This document shows positions 1 to 6,420 of a stretch of DNA of 33,381 bases, one piece after another (the first letter of the stretch is position 1; every line of letters starts with the position of its first letter). The notes below the pieces were generated by a model, which was given only the letters and a program-made list of their open reading frames with translations, was not told the DNA's origin and did no database searches. The position numbers and the translations under genes are program-made. Origin of the DNA: Candidatus Pullichristensenella avicola (GTDB lineage: Bacteria > Bacillota > Clostridia > Christensenellales > Aristaeellaceae); NCBI GenBank assembly GCA_018711655.1, contig DVIA01000011.1, positions 1 through 33,381 of the forward strand, in the 5' to 3' direction.

Positions 1-273
1 CCTTCCCCTCCGGGCTTCTCCCCCCGTCGGCGGGGCTACGGCGGGCCCTGCCCGCACCCGCTCAAGGGCCATCGGCCCTTGAGAATCCCCTCCGCTGCCG
101 CGTTCAGGCAGAAGTTTCGCGCACTTCCCCCAACCCACAAAGACGGCAGGCTCCTATGCCTGAGCCTGCCGTCGTCGCCTGGCCCCTCCGCACCATTCCA
201 AAACGCAACAAAGCGGCCCCGCCCCCTAAGCGTGGGGCGGGGCCGCGTCGCTCATTCGCGGTAGCTTCTGGCT
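1..273 (-). repeat. Three-hairpin intergenic repeat, left copy
   Basis: This copy is the reverse complement of the segment at 33088-33358, with only scattered differences. It starts about 20 nt after the stop of the RlmI-like gene and runs to the window edge, so its far end may be cut off. It holds three perfect or near-perfect palindromes: 213-246 (13-bp arms), 142-173 (12-bp arms) and 61-83 (10-bp arms with a 3-nt loop). Small ORFs on it are reflections of the palindromes and I do not call them. The hairpin nearest the gene is a convincing terminator; the roles of the other two are unknown. Confidence 0.9.
200..246 (-). terminator. Intrinsic terminator of the RlmI-like gene
   Basis: A perfect 13-bp GC stem (arms 213-225 and 234-246) is followed on the minus strand by a U-rich tract read from 212 down to 200 (CUUUGUUGCGUUUU-like). 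It lies about 50 nt past the stop codon. Confidence 0.8.
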
Positions 274-292
274 GCCGGCACTGCCGGCATGG

Positions 293-1456
293 TTAGAAGA
301 TTTGGAGGAGCATGCACTTTAGGTATTTGGTTTCGGGGGCGGCGGGAAGGATTGGATGGTCCAGGGCCTGCGTGCGGTATTCCACCAGGCGTACCCGCTT
401 TTTCGCATCGCGGGCGGCCTGGTTGAGCATCTCCTGAAACGCCTCGGCGGAGACGTGCTGCGAGCAGGAGCATGTAACCAGGAACCCGCCCGGCTTTGTC
501 AATTTCAGCCCGCGCAGATTGATCTCCTTGTAGCCGCGCAGGGCGCTTTCCACTGCCTGGCGCGACTTGGTGAACGCCGGCGGATCAAGGATGACCAGGT
601 CGTACTTTTCCCCGGCGTCGGTCTGCTCGCGCAGGAAATCGAAGCAGTTGTGCGCCTCAAAGCGCGCGTTCAGGCCGTTGCGCGCGGCGTTTTCCCGGGC
701 CACATCCAGCGCCTCCTCGGAGATATCCACGCCCAGCACATCCGCCGCGCCATATCGGGCGGCATTGAGCGCGAACGAGCCGTTGTGGCAGAAACAGTCC
801 AGCACCCGCGCCCCGGGGCACAGCGGCGCAATGGCGGCGCGGTTCTGCTTCTGATCGAGAAAAAAGCCCGTTTTCTGGCCGCGCATGACGTCCACAAGGT
901 AGACAATGCCGTTTTCGCGCATCTCCACGCGCTCGGGCACTTCGCCCAGCAACAGCCCCGTGCGCATTTCCAGCCCCTCGTGGCGACGCACGGGCACATC
1001 GTTGCGCTCATACACGCCCGTCGCGCCGGTGATCTCGCACAAAAGGCGCGCAAGCATGTCCTTGCGCTGATCCATGCCCAGGGAAAGCGTCTGCATGGAA
1101 AGCACATTTGCGAACTTATCCACGATCAGCCCGGGCAGAAAGTCCGATTCCGAATAGACCACGCGGCAGCTATCCGTATCGCACAGGCGTTTTCTATACT
1201 CCCAGGCATCGCTCAGACGGCGTCGAAAGAACGCCTCGTCCACCGGTTCGTCCTGCGTGGTGAGCATGCGCAGCGTGATCTGCGAGCGGGGATTGTACAG
1301 CGCGCGGCCCAACATTGCGCCTTTGCAACTGTATACGTCGATGATATCGCCGGGGACGCATTCGCCCTCGGTGGTTTCGATTTCCGATGCGTAGATCCAC
1401 GGATGTCCGCCGCGCACGCGCGTTTCGCGGGTTTTGCGAAGGATCGCCCTTGCCAT
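293..1456 (-). CDS. rlmI: Class I SAM-dependent rRNA methyltransferase, RlmI-like (PUA domain + MTase)
   Basis: Predicted 23S rRNA cytosine-C5 methyltransferase of the RlmI/YwbD family, about 387 residues, the usual size. The N-terminus carries a PUA-type RNA-binding domain (RGGHPWIYASEIE near residue 18). The C-terminal half is a Rossmann methyltransferase with SAM motif VLDCFCHNGSF, an LDPPAF motif, and a TCSCS stretch in the place of the catalytic cysteine region. The start chosen is the ATG at 1456, which follows GGGAGG at a normal distance; the open frame extends 13 codons upstream but those codons lie over the promoter. It is divergent from the RluF-like gene, so two rRNA-modifying enzymes share one promoter region. 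The family is secure; the exact modified base is inferred from homology. Confidence 0.9.
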   Translation of the reverse strand: MARAILRKTRETRVRGGHPWIYASEIETTEGECVPGDIIDVYSCKGAMLGRALYNPRSQITLRMLTTQDEPVDEAFFRRRLSDAWEYRKRLCDTDSCRVVYSESDFLPGLIVDKFANVLSMQTLSLGMDQRKDMLARLLCEITGATGVYERNDVPVRRHEGLEMRTGLLLGEVPERVEMRENGIVYLVDVMRGQKTGFFLDQKQNRAAIAPLCPGARVLDCFCHNGSFALNAARYGAADVLGVDISEEALDVARENAARNGLNARFEAHNCFDFLREQTDAGEKYDLVILDPPAFTKSRQAVESALRGYKEINLRGLKLTKPGGFLVTCSCSQHVSAEAFQEMLNQAARDAKKRVRLVEYRTQALDHPILPAAPETKYLKCMLLQIF

Positions 1457-1485
1457 AGTCCGCCTCCCAGTTTCGATCTGTTTCC

Positions 1486-1514
1486 ATGATACCACATTTT
1501 TCGCCGCTTGTCGA
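1486..1514 (-). promoter_or_regulatory. Sigma-A promoter for the RlmI-like gene
   Basis: On the minus strand: -35 TCGACA (1509-1514), 17-nt spacer, -10 TATCAT (1486-1491), 30 nt before the chosen start codon. Confidence 0.75.
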
Positions 1515-1526
1515 TGTTTGCGCGCG

Positions 1527-1556
1527 TTGACGGGCCGCGGCGGGGTGTGCTATAAT
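1527..1556 (+). promoter_or_regulatory. Sigma-A promoter for the RluF-like gene
   Basis: TTGACG (1527-1532), 18-nt spacer, TATAAT (1551-1556). It lies back to back with the promoter of the divergent RlmI-like gene and would give an unusually long 5' leader of about 280 nt. Confidence 0.75.
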
Positions 1557-1559
1557 TTT

Positions 1560-1829
1560 TCGGGGGTCCTCCCCCGGCAGAAAGGTAACGCGGTATTCGC
1601 CGCTCCCCGCGGCTTACCAGGCGGGGCGCCGTCATGACCGATTATGCATTGCTCATGGTCGTCCTGACGGCACCCGGCTTGTTGTTCGCAGCGAACAAGA
1701 AGCCGGCAAGCCGCCGTGTAGTTGCGTTGCACGGCGGTTCTTCGCTCAAGGCTTCGGCCGGGGCGATGCAAGCGCCGCGCCTGCGCCCTTCCTGCCGTCG
1801 CGATAACACAGTAGGCGCGCCGTCAAGCG
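1560..1829 (+). promoter_or_regulatory. Long structured 5' leader of the RluF-like gene
   Basis: No convincing gene lies between the promoter and the start codon at 1842, but several inverted repeats do. 1561-1577 is a short C/G hairpin. 1674-1706 pairs CCGGCTT with AAGCCGG and then TTGTTCG with CGAACAA around a 3-nt loop, with one G-G mismatch. 1711-1737 pairs CCGCCGTG with CACGGCGG. None is followed by a T-run, so they are not simple terminators. An open frame from ATG 1634 crosses both arms and has no ribosome binding site. I do not recognise a known riboswitch class. A processing site or simple spacer DNA is also possible. Confidence 0.4.
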
Positions 1830-1841
1830 CGGGAGGCAGGC

Positions 1842-2558
1842 ATGGAAGCAAAGCGGCTCAACAAATTCATCGCCGACAGCGGCTACTGCTCGCGGCGCGA
1901 GGCCGACCGTCTGATCGCCGAGGGGCGCGTGCGCGTGGATGGGCGCGTGGGCGCGTTGGGCGATCAGGTGCAGCCCGGCGTGCGCGTGGAGGTGGACGGC
2001 AAGCCCCTCTCCGGGCGCGGCGAGCGCGTGTACCTGGCGCTCAACAAGCCGGCGGGCATCGTCTGCACCACCGATCCGCGCGAGCGCTACAACGTCGTTT
2101 CCTACCTCAATTATCCCATTCGCATTTTCCCCGTGGGGCGGCTCGATCGCGAAAGTGAAGGGCTGCTGCTGCTCACCAGCGACGGCGAGATCGTCAATCG
2201 CCTGCTTCGCGCCGTGGGCGGGCACGAGCGCGAGTACGAGGTGAGCGTGGACCGGCCTGTCACCCGCGAATTTGTCGAAAGGATGCAGGCGGGCGTGCCC
2301 ATTCTGGATACGGTGACGCTGCCCTGCCGCGTGCGCAAAACAGGCGAAAAGTCCTTCAACATCGTACTGGTGCAGGGGCTGAACCGGCAGATCCGCCGCA
2401 TGTGCGAGGCGCTGGGCTATCGCGTGACGCGTCTGCGCCGCGTGCGCATTATGCATATTCGCCTGGGCGATCTGCGCCCCGGCCAGTGGCGGGAATTGAC
2501 GCAGGCGGAATTGGACGGCCTGGAAAAAGCGGGGATTTATCGCAAAACGTTCTCATAA
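1842..2558 (+). CDS. rluF: 23S rRNA pseudouridine synthase, RluF-like (RsuA/RluB/E/F family)
   Basis: Converts a uridine in 23S rRNA to pseudouridine; E. coli RluF acts at U2604. The 238 residues comprise an N-terminal S4 RNA-binding domain (LNKFIADSGYCSRREADRLI, about residues 5-65) and a RsuA-type catalytic domain with the GRLDRESEGLLLLT motif, where the Asp of GRLD is the catalytic residue. VPILDTVT and LVQGLNRQIRRMCE are typical of RluF more than of RluB or RsuA, which is why I use that symbol. The ATG at 1842 is preceded by GGGAGG at good spacing. Length is normal for a Gram-positive member without a C-terminal tail. It is transcribed alone, from 1527-1556 to the terminator at 2643-2682. 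Confidence 0.9.
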   Translation: MEAKRLNKFIADSGYCSRREADRLIAEGRVRVDGRVGALGDQVQPGVRVEVDGKPLSGRGERVYLALNKPAGIVCTTDPRERYNVVSYLNYPIRIFPVGRLDRESEGLLLLTSDGEIVNRLLRAVGGHEREYEVSVDRPVTREFVERMQAGVPILDTVTLPCRVRKTGEKSFNIVLVQGLNRQIRRMCEALGYRVTRLRRVRIMHIRLGDLRPGQWRELTQAELDGLEKAGIYRKTFS

Positions 2559-2568
2559 ATACAACGCT

Positions 2569-2602
2569 TTGACACACTTTTTCCACAAACGGTTTGTATA
2601 AT
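2569..2602 (+). promoter_or_regulatory. Weak promoter-like sequence after the RluF-like gene
   Basis: TTGACA (2569-2574) and TATAAT (2597-2602) match both consensus boxes but are 22 nt apart, longer than sigma-A normally accepts, and no extended -10 is present. If active, it would make a transcript of about 75 nt ending at the terminator at 2643-2682, with a pyrimidine-rich middle (2627-2640) resembling an anti-Shine-Dalgarno sequence. Chance occurrence is equally likely. Confidence 0.3.
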
Positions 2603-2642
2603 GCAGACAACGCCGAAAGGCGTCACCCTTCCCCCCTCTTAT

Positions 2643-2682
2643 GAAGCCCCCGGGAATGCCGACCCGGGGCTTCACCCTTTTT
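2643..2682 (+). terminator. Intrinsic terminator of the RluF-like gene
   Basis: GAAGCCCC (2643-2650) pairs with GGGGCTTC (2666-2673), the stem extends by GGG/CCC past one bulged C, and TTTTT follows at 2678-2682. Confidence 0.8.
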
Positions 2683-2788
2683 GGAGCCGACGCTCTTCGC
2701 CAGCGCGGCCCGATCGTGCGCGCTGGCGCGGGCATTGTTCCGGCCTTTCGCAGCCGCGCGCCGCCATCACGGTATAAACACGCCGTCC

Positions 2789-3670
2789 GTTCATCCCCGC
2801 GCGAAACCAAAGCGCGATCGAGGACAGGATGGATTTGGAAGAGCGCCGTTCGTCCCCGCGCGCGAAGTCAAAACGCGCACGTCACTTTGAAATCCGCTTT
2901 GCCCGCAACCGTTCATCCCCGCGCGCGAAGTCAAAACGTCGCAGAACGGCATCGTCTATGGCCGCGCGGCTGCGTTCATCCCTGCGCGCGAAGTCAAAAC
3001 GGCTAGAATCCGCCAGATTGAGCAGCAGGCCAAACCGTTCATCCCCGCGCGAAACCAAAGCATCAGAAAGAATCGCCCCGGGGGATACATCCCGTTCATC
3101 TCCACGCGCGCCGCAAAGTCGAATACTATATATCTCGGCATAAACGGGAAACCCGTTCGCCCCCGCGCGCGAGGCAAATACGATGTGGAAAGAGACGCCG
3201 TTGACGGCGGTGAACGTTCGCCCCCGCGCGCGAGGCAAATACCACCCGGGTATGTTCACGGACAATGTGCGCGTGGCGTTTGTCCCCGCGCGCGAGGCAA
3301 ATACCTCCAAATACTGTCCGGACTGTTCGGCGTGCATGCCGTTCGCCCACGCGCGCGAAGCCAAAGCGCTCACAGAGGAACAGCGTTACTTTCTTTTGGC
3401 CCCGTTCGTCCCCGCGCGAAGCCAAAGCGTTGGGGCGCAGATAATACGGCATGGTTTCCGGCGTTCGTCCCCGCGCACAAAGCCAAAGCGCAGCATCTCC
3501 CGCACTTCCTCCGGTCGCACACCCCGTTCGTTCCCGCGCGAAGCCAAAGCGGGTTGTTGACCACCCGCTGCAGCGAGGGGATGTTCATCCCCGCGCGCGA
3601 GGCAATGCCGGTGCTTTACCGCGGCGCGCGCACGCTGGTGCTGCGTTCGTCCCCGCGCGCGAGGCAATGC
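2789..3670 (-). CRISPR. CRISPR-like array: 15 drifted type I-E-like repeats, 14 unique spacers
   Basis: Fifteen related repeats of 26-28 bp begin at 2789, 2848, 2911, 2974, 3037, 3094, 3155, 3216, 3278, 3341, 3404, 3463, 3526, 3583 and 3644, so steps are 57-63 bp (mean about 61). The plus-strand core is GTTCRTCCCCGCGCGC followed by a variable tail (GAAGTCAAAACG, GARRCCAAAGCG, GAGGCAAATAC or GAGGCAATGCC). On the minus strand each repeat ends GCGGGGAYGAAC(GG), close to the 3' half and handle of type I-E repeats, while the other half has lost its match to that arm; strand is assigned on that basis. The 14 intervals of 31-36 bp are all different, and several read as plausible protein fragments (MWKETPLTAVN; SKYCPDCSACM; LTEEQRYFLLA). 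Steps are often not multiples of 3, which excludes a coding tandem repeat. No cas gene is in the window. Alternative: an undescribed 61-bp-period intergenic repeat family. Confidence 0.65.
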
Positions 3671-3695
3671 CCCGCTCCAAGCGGGAGCGACGCAC

Positions 3696-3724
3696 AAAAA
3701 AGCGCCCCCGCCGACGGCGAGGGC
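3696..3724 (-). terminator. Minus-strand terminator between the two arrays
   Basis: A GC hairpin in 3702-3724 (GCGCCCCCGCC pairing with GGCGAGGGC) is followed on the minus strand by six T (AAAAAA at 3696-3701 on +). It would stop minus-strand transcription coming from the gene ending at 4115, before the 15-repeat array. Between here and 3815 I see only GC-rich palindromic sequence and a less GC-rich stretch at 3729-3760. Confidence 0.6.
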
Positions 3725-3815
3725 CCGTTTGCAGAAATGGTCAGGAATGGCATCTGTGACGGTTCCGTCTGCGTCCGCCCCGGACGGCCCGCAGCGGCCG
3801 CATGCGCCGTCGCCG

Positions 3816-4020
3816 GTCTCCTCAGCGCAGGCGCGGGCTTCGTTCCCAGTTTTCCGCTACCCAATTCATGCCGTTAAAGTCTCCTCCGCGCAGGCGCGGG
3901 CTTCGTGAATATGAAAATCGTTACGGCAAGATCAGAACCGTTTCCTCCGTGCAGACGCGGGGGCAGGCTTCGCTCCCGGCAATCCCTCCAGCGCCGCGGT
4001 TCCCGCGCGCATGGGGCTCC
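3816..4020 (-). CRISPR. Short CRISPR-like array, 3 clear repeats and 1 decayed
   Basis: Repeats begin at 3816, 3879 and 3940 (steps 63 and 61) with plus-strand cores GTCTCCTCMGCGCAGG and CGCGGGCTTCGT; a fourth, badly decayed unit begins near 3999. The two intervals 3844-3878 (35 bp) and 3907-3939 (33 bp) are unique and clearly less GC-rich than their surroundings, as foreign spacers often are. The repeat shares CCGCGCAGG with the array at 26143-26651 and differs from the neighbouring array at 2789-3670, although it lies only 146 bp away. No further gene is visible from 4021 to 4114. Too few units to be sure. Confidence 0.45.
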
Positions 4021-4114
4021 AGCCGAAAGCGTTCGGGGCGGCCGCCGTCGCGACAACGCACGGCGCGGTCTGACGCGCTTCTTTTCGTCCTTTCCTGAGG
4101 GACGGCAAGCGCGA

Positions 4115-4750
4115 TCAGGAGCCCGCGGCGGGCGCAGGCGTGGCGACGACAGGCACGGGCGGGTTGCAGTTCGGACAAGCGCCCAGGCCCAGGCTCTGCG
4201 CCTGGCGCACGGTAAGCTGGCGGCGGTTCTCCTGTCCGTTGCAGACAGGCCCGGTATGATAGTAAACGGCGTTGTTGTACACGCTGTAAACGACCGTATC
4301 GAGAACCTCCTCCGTGCTCATGGCCGGCTCGGGCGTCGGTTCCGGCGATGGCGTGGGATCGCCCCGCTGCGCGGCCTCGGCGGCTTCCTGTTGCAAAAGC
4401 ACTTCTTCGATGTTGGAAAGCGCGGTCACCACGTCCTCTTCGGGCGCGTGCGTGGCGGCCACGGGCGCGGCAGCCGGAGGCGTGACCGGCGTGGCCTGGC
4501 GGCCGGGGAAAAGGGGCAGGCACATCACCAGCATCGACACAAACGCCAGCGTCGAGGCCAGAATCCGCCCGCGCAGGGCGAACGAAGCCGTGCGCCATAT
4601 CCACACAAGGCCGACGGGCGGCAAAAGCACGCAGAGCACGACCTTCAAGGCCGTGCGTTTGCCGCCGGACGGTCTGCCCGGCCGCGACATATTCGGCGAA
4701 TAGGCGTTGCTCGCCCCGCCGCGATAGCGTCCGTCGCCGCTTCCCTGCAC
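4115..4750 (-). CDS. Small membrane protein with C-terminal Cys-containing YHTGPVC domain
   Basis: I do not recognise a named gene. The 211 residues begin with a polar, Gly/Ser-rich cytoplasmic tail, then two membrane segments (about 37-53 and 63-83), a Pro/Ala/Glu-rich linker (about 84-140, including PTPSPEPTPEPA), and a small C-terminal domain. That domain reads YYHTGPVCNG...TVRQAQSLGLGACPNC, the pattern of small extracytoplasmic domains in Clostridia that often bind a metal through Cys and His. The start is GTG at 4750, with AGGAGGA 7 nt upstream that overlaps the stop codon of the TSCPD gene, so the two are translated as a pair. The hairpin between the membrane segments and the acidic/proline linker suggest a surface-exposed C-terminus, but function is unknown. 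Confidence 0.75.
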   Translation of the reverse strand: MQGSGDGRYRGGASNAYSPNMSRPGRPSGGKRTALKVVLCVLLPPVGLVWIWRTASFALRGRILASTLAFVSMLVMCLPLFPGRQATPVTPPAAAPVAATHAPEEDVVTALSNIEEVLLQQEAAEAAQRGDPTPSPEPTPEPAMSTEEVLDTVVYSVYNNAVYYHTGPVCNGQENRRQLTVRQAQSLGLGACPNCNPPVPVVATPAPAAGS

Positions 4751-4763
4751 CTGCGTGTCCTCC

Positions 4764-5012
4764 TCAGCGTTTTTCCCGGGCGCGTTCCAGCGCGCGGGCC
4801 AGTTGGTCGGGGCAGCTCGTGCCCGCGCGGCACTGGATGCCCCTCAACCGGCGGACGACCTCGTCCGCCTGCATGCCCTCCACCAGTCGGGAAAGGCCCT
4901 GCGTGTTGCCGGTGCAGCCGCCGATAAAGCGAACCGAGCGCACCGTATCGCCGTCCAGTTCGATCTCGATCTGCCTGGAACAGGTCCCATGCGTCTTGTA
5001 AGTGTACGTCAA
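4764..5012 (-). CDS. TSCPD domain-containing protein (TIGR03905-type)
   Basis: An 82-residue protein consisting of one TSCPD domain. The signature TSCPDQLARAL is at the C-terminus, after HGTCSRQIE (Cys near residue 11), GGCTGNTQGLSRLV and GIQCRAGTSCPD, giving four conserved cysteines. The domain also occurs at the end of some ribonucleotide reductases, where the cysteines are thought to bind metal; stand-alone forms of this length are common in Clostridia and their role is not established. The start is TTG at 5012, supported by GGAGG 8 nt upstream and by the first conserved segment beginning at once. It has its own consensus promoter and is first in an operon with the membrane protein that follows. 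Confidence 0.88.
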   Translation of the reverse strand: MTYTYKTHGTCSRQIEIELDGDTVRSVRFIGGCTGNTQGLSRLVEGMQADEVVRRLRGIQCRAGTSCPDQLARALERAREKR

Positions 5013-5042
5013 ACCGGCTTCCTCCGCCTTCCAGATATGCCA

Positions 5043-5071
5043 ATTATACGCCCCGGGCCAGAGGATGTCAA
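5043..5071 (-). promoter_or_regulatory. Consensus sigma-A promoter of the TSCPD operon
   Basis: On the minus strand: TTGACA (5066-5071), 17-nt spacer, TATAAT (5043-5048), a perfect match to consensus. The predicted leader is very short (about 25 nt). Confidence 0.9.
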
Positions 5072-5218
5072 GCGCGCGCGGCGCAGACGGAGACGGCGGC
5101 AGGGGCGGGCAAACGGCCGCGGCAACGATATTTTACCGGGATTTTACCGCGCGGCCCTTCTCCTGTCGCGGGCGGCGCCCTCCAAAGAAAATAAAGCCGC
5201 GGTTTTGCCCTTTTCGGC

Positions 5219-5247
5219 TTGAAAATCGGCGCTTTTCGATGTATGAT
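5219..5247 (+). promoter_or_regulatory. Sigma-A promoter of galM
   Basis: TTGAAA (5219-5224), 17-nt spacer, TATGAT (5242-5247). AGGAGG follows at 5267-5272, 9 nt before the galM ATG. Confidence 0.8.
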
Positions 5248-5281
5248 ATACAGTGGAAAATAACGCAGGAGGTTTGATATC

Positions 5282-6352
5282 ATGAGCATTCGCAAGGTAC
5301 CCTTCGGCAAGCTGGAGAGCGGCGAGGCGGCCGACCTGTATATCCTGACCAATACTTCCGGCGCGTCGGTGGAGATCACCAACTTCGGCGGCATCATTCG
5401 CGCCATCAACGTGCCCGACCGCGAGGGCAAACTGGGCAACGTGGTGCTCGGCTACAAGGACGTCTCCGGCTATCAGCCCCTGTGCGGCTATCTGGGCGCG
5501 CTCATCGGCCGCGTAGGCAACCGCATCGCCAACGGCAAATGCGTTTTGAACGGCAAGGAATTGACGCTGGCCAAAAACGAGGGCGGAACGACCCACCTGC
5601 ACGGCGGCAACATCGGCTTTGACCGCAAGTTCTGGGACGTGACGCCCGTCGAGGGCATCTGCGAGGACAGCCTCATCCTCAAGTACACCTCCCCCGACGG
5701 CGAGGAGGGCTATCCCGGCACGCTGCGCGTGATGGTCACCTATACCTTCACCGACGACAACGAATTGATCCTCCACTACGAGGCCGTCTCCGACAAGGAC
5801 ACGCTGTGCAACCTCACCAACCACACCTACTTCAACCTCGCCGGCGAGGGCAGCGGCCCCATCTACGACCACAAAATCGAAATCGACGCCGATACCTTCA
5901 CCGTCGTTTCCGACCGCAAGTGCATCCCCACCGGCGAAATGCGCCCCGTGGGCGGCACGCCCTTCGACCTGCGCGAGCCCAAGCGCATCGGCGACGGCCT
6001 GAAAATGACCGAAGAGGACGAACAGATGCGCTTCGGCAACGGCTACGACCACAACTTCAACCTCAACGGCGAGGACGAGGGCCTGCGCTTTGCCTGCGAA
6101 GTGACCGAGCCGACCACCGGCCGCGTCATGCAGGTGTATACCGACATGCCCGCCGTGCAGTTCTACGCCGGCAACGGCCTGGAGAGCGTCAACCCCGGCT
6201 CCTGCGGCCGCAACTACCACAAGCACGAGGGCTTCTGCCTGGAGACGCAGTACGCGCCCGATTCCATCAACCACCCCGAGTTCCCCGACAGCGTTCTGCG
6301 CGCCGGCGAAAAGTACGATTTTATCACCATCTTCGCCTTTGACGCAGAATAA
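5282..6352 (+). CDS. galM: Aldose 1-epimerase (galactose mutarotase)
   Basis: Interconverts alpha and beta anomers of galactose or glucose, the first step feeding the Leloir pathway; cytoplasmic, no signal peptide. The 356 residues match family length. Visible motifs are GRVGNRIANGK (residues about 80-90), THLHGG (about 104-109), the catalytic-His segment NLTNHTYFNL (His near 181), and the catalytic-Glu segment GFCLETQYAPDSIN (Glu near 320). The ATG at 5282 has an ideal AGGAGG. The gene has its own promoter and is followed after 68 bp by gltX; that gap contains a GC stem (about 6363-6392) without a T-run, so read-through into gltX is possible. No other galactose genes are nearby. Confidence 0.95.
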   Translation: MSIRKVPFGKLESGEAADLYILTNTSGASVEITNFGGIIRAINVPDREGKLGNVVLGYKDVSGYQPLCGYLGALIGRVGNRIANGKCVLNGKELTLAKNEGGTTHLHGGNIGFDRKFWDVTPVEGICEDSLILKYTSPDGEEGYPGTLRVMVTYTFTDDNELILHYEAVSDKDTLCNLTNHTYFNLAGEGSGPIYDHKIEIDADTFTVVSDRKCIPTGEMRPVGGTPFDLREPKRIGDGLKMTEEDEQMRFGNGYDHNFNLNGEDEGLRFACEVTEPTTGRVMQVYTDMPAVQFYAGNGLESVNPGSCGRNYHKHEGFCLETQYAPDSINHPEFPDSVLRAGEKYDFITIFAFDAE

Positions 6353-6420
6353 GCCTTTTTCGGCGCGGAGGCCCGTCGCGCGGCCTCCGCGCCCATCCAA
6401 GCGAAAAGGAGTTTTCCCAC

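Noticed and set aside
79-264. A 61-codon ORF with a near-identical partner at 33096-33281
   Set aside because: It is conserved only because it lies on the inverted DNA repeat; it crosses two large palindromes and has no ribosome site.
1560-1829. T-box or known riboswitch
   Set aside because: I could not find a T-box motif or any known aptamer core, and there is no terminator at its end.
1634-2158. Gene starting at ATG 1634
   Set aside because: No ribosome site, runs through two hairpins, then out of frame across the clear RluF-like gene.
2882-3877. Open frames crossing the 15-repeat array on both strands
   Set aside because: Repeat steps are often not multiples of 3, so the frame changes relative to the repeats; there are no ribosome sites and translations are Arg/Pro-rich at the repeats.
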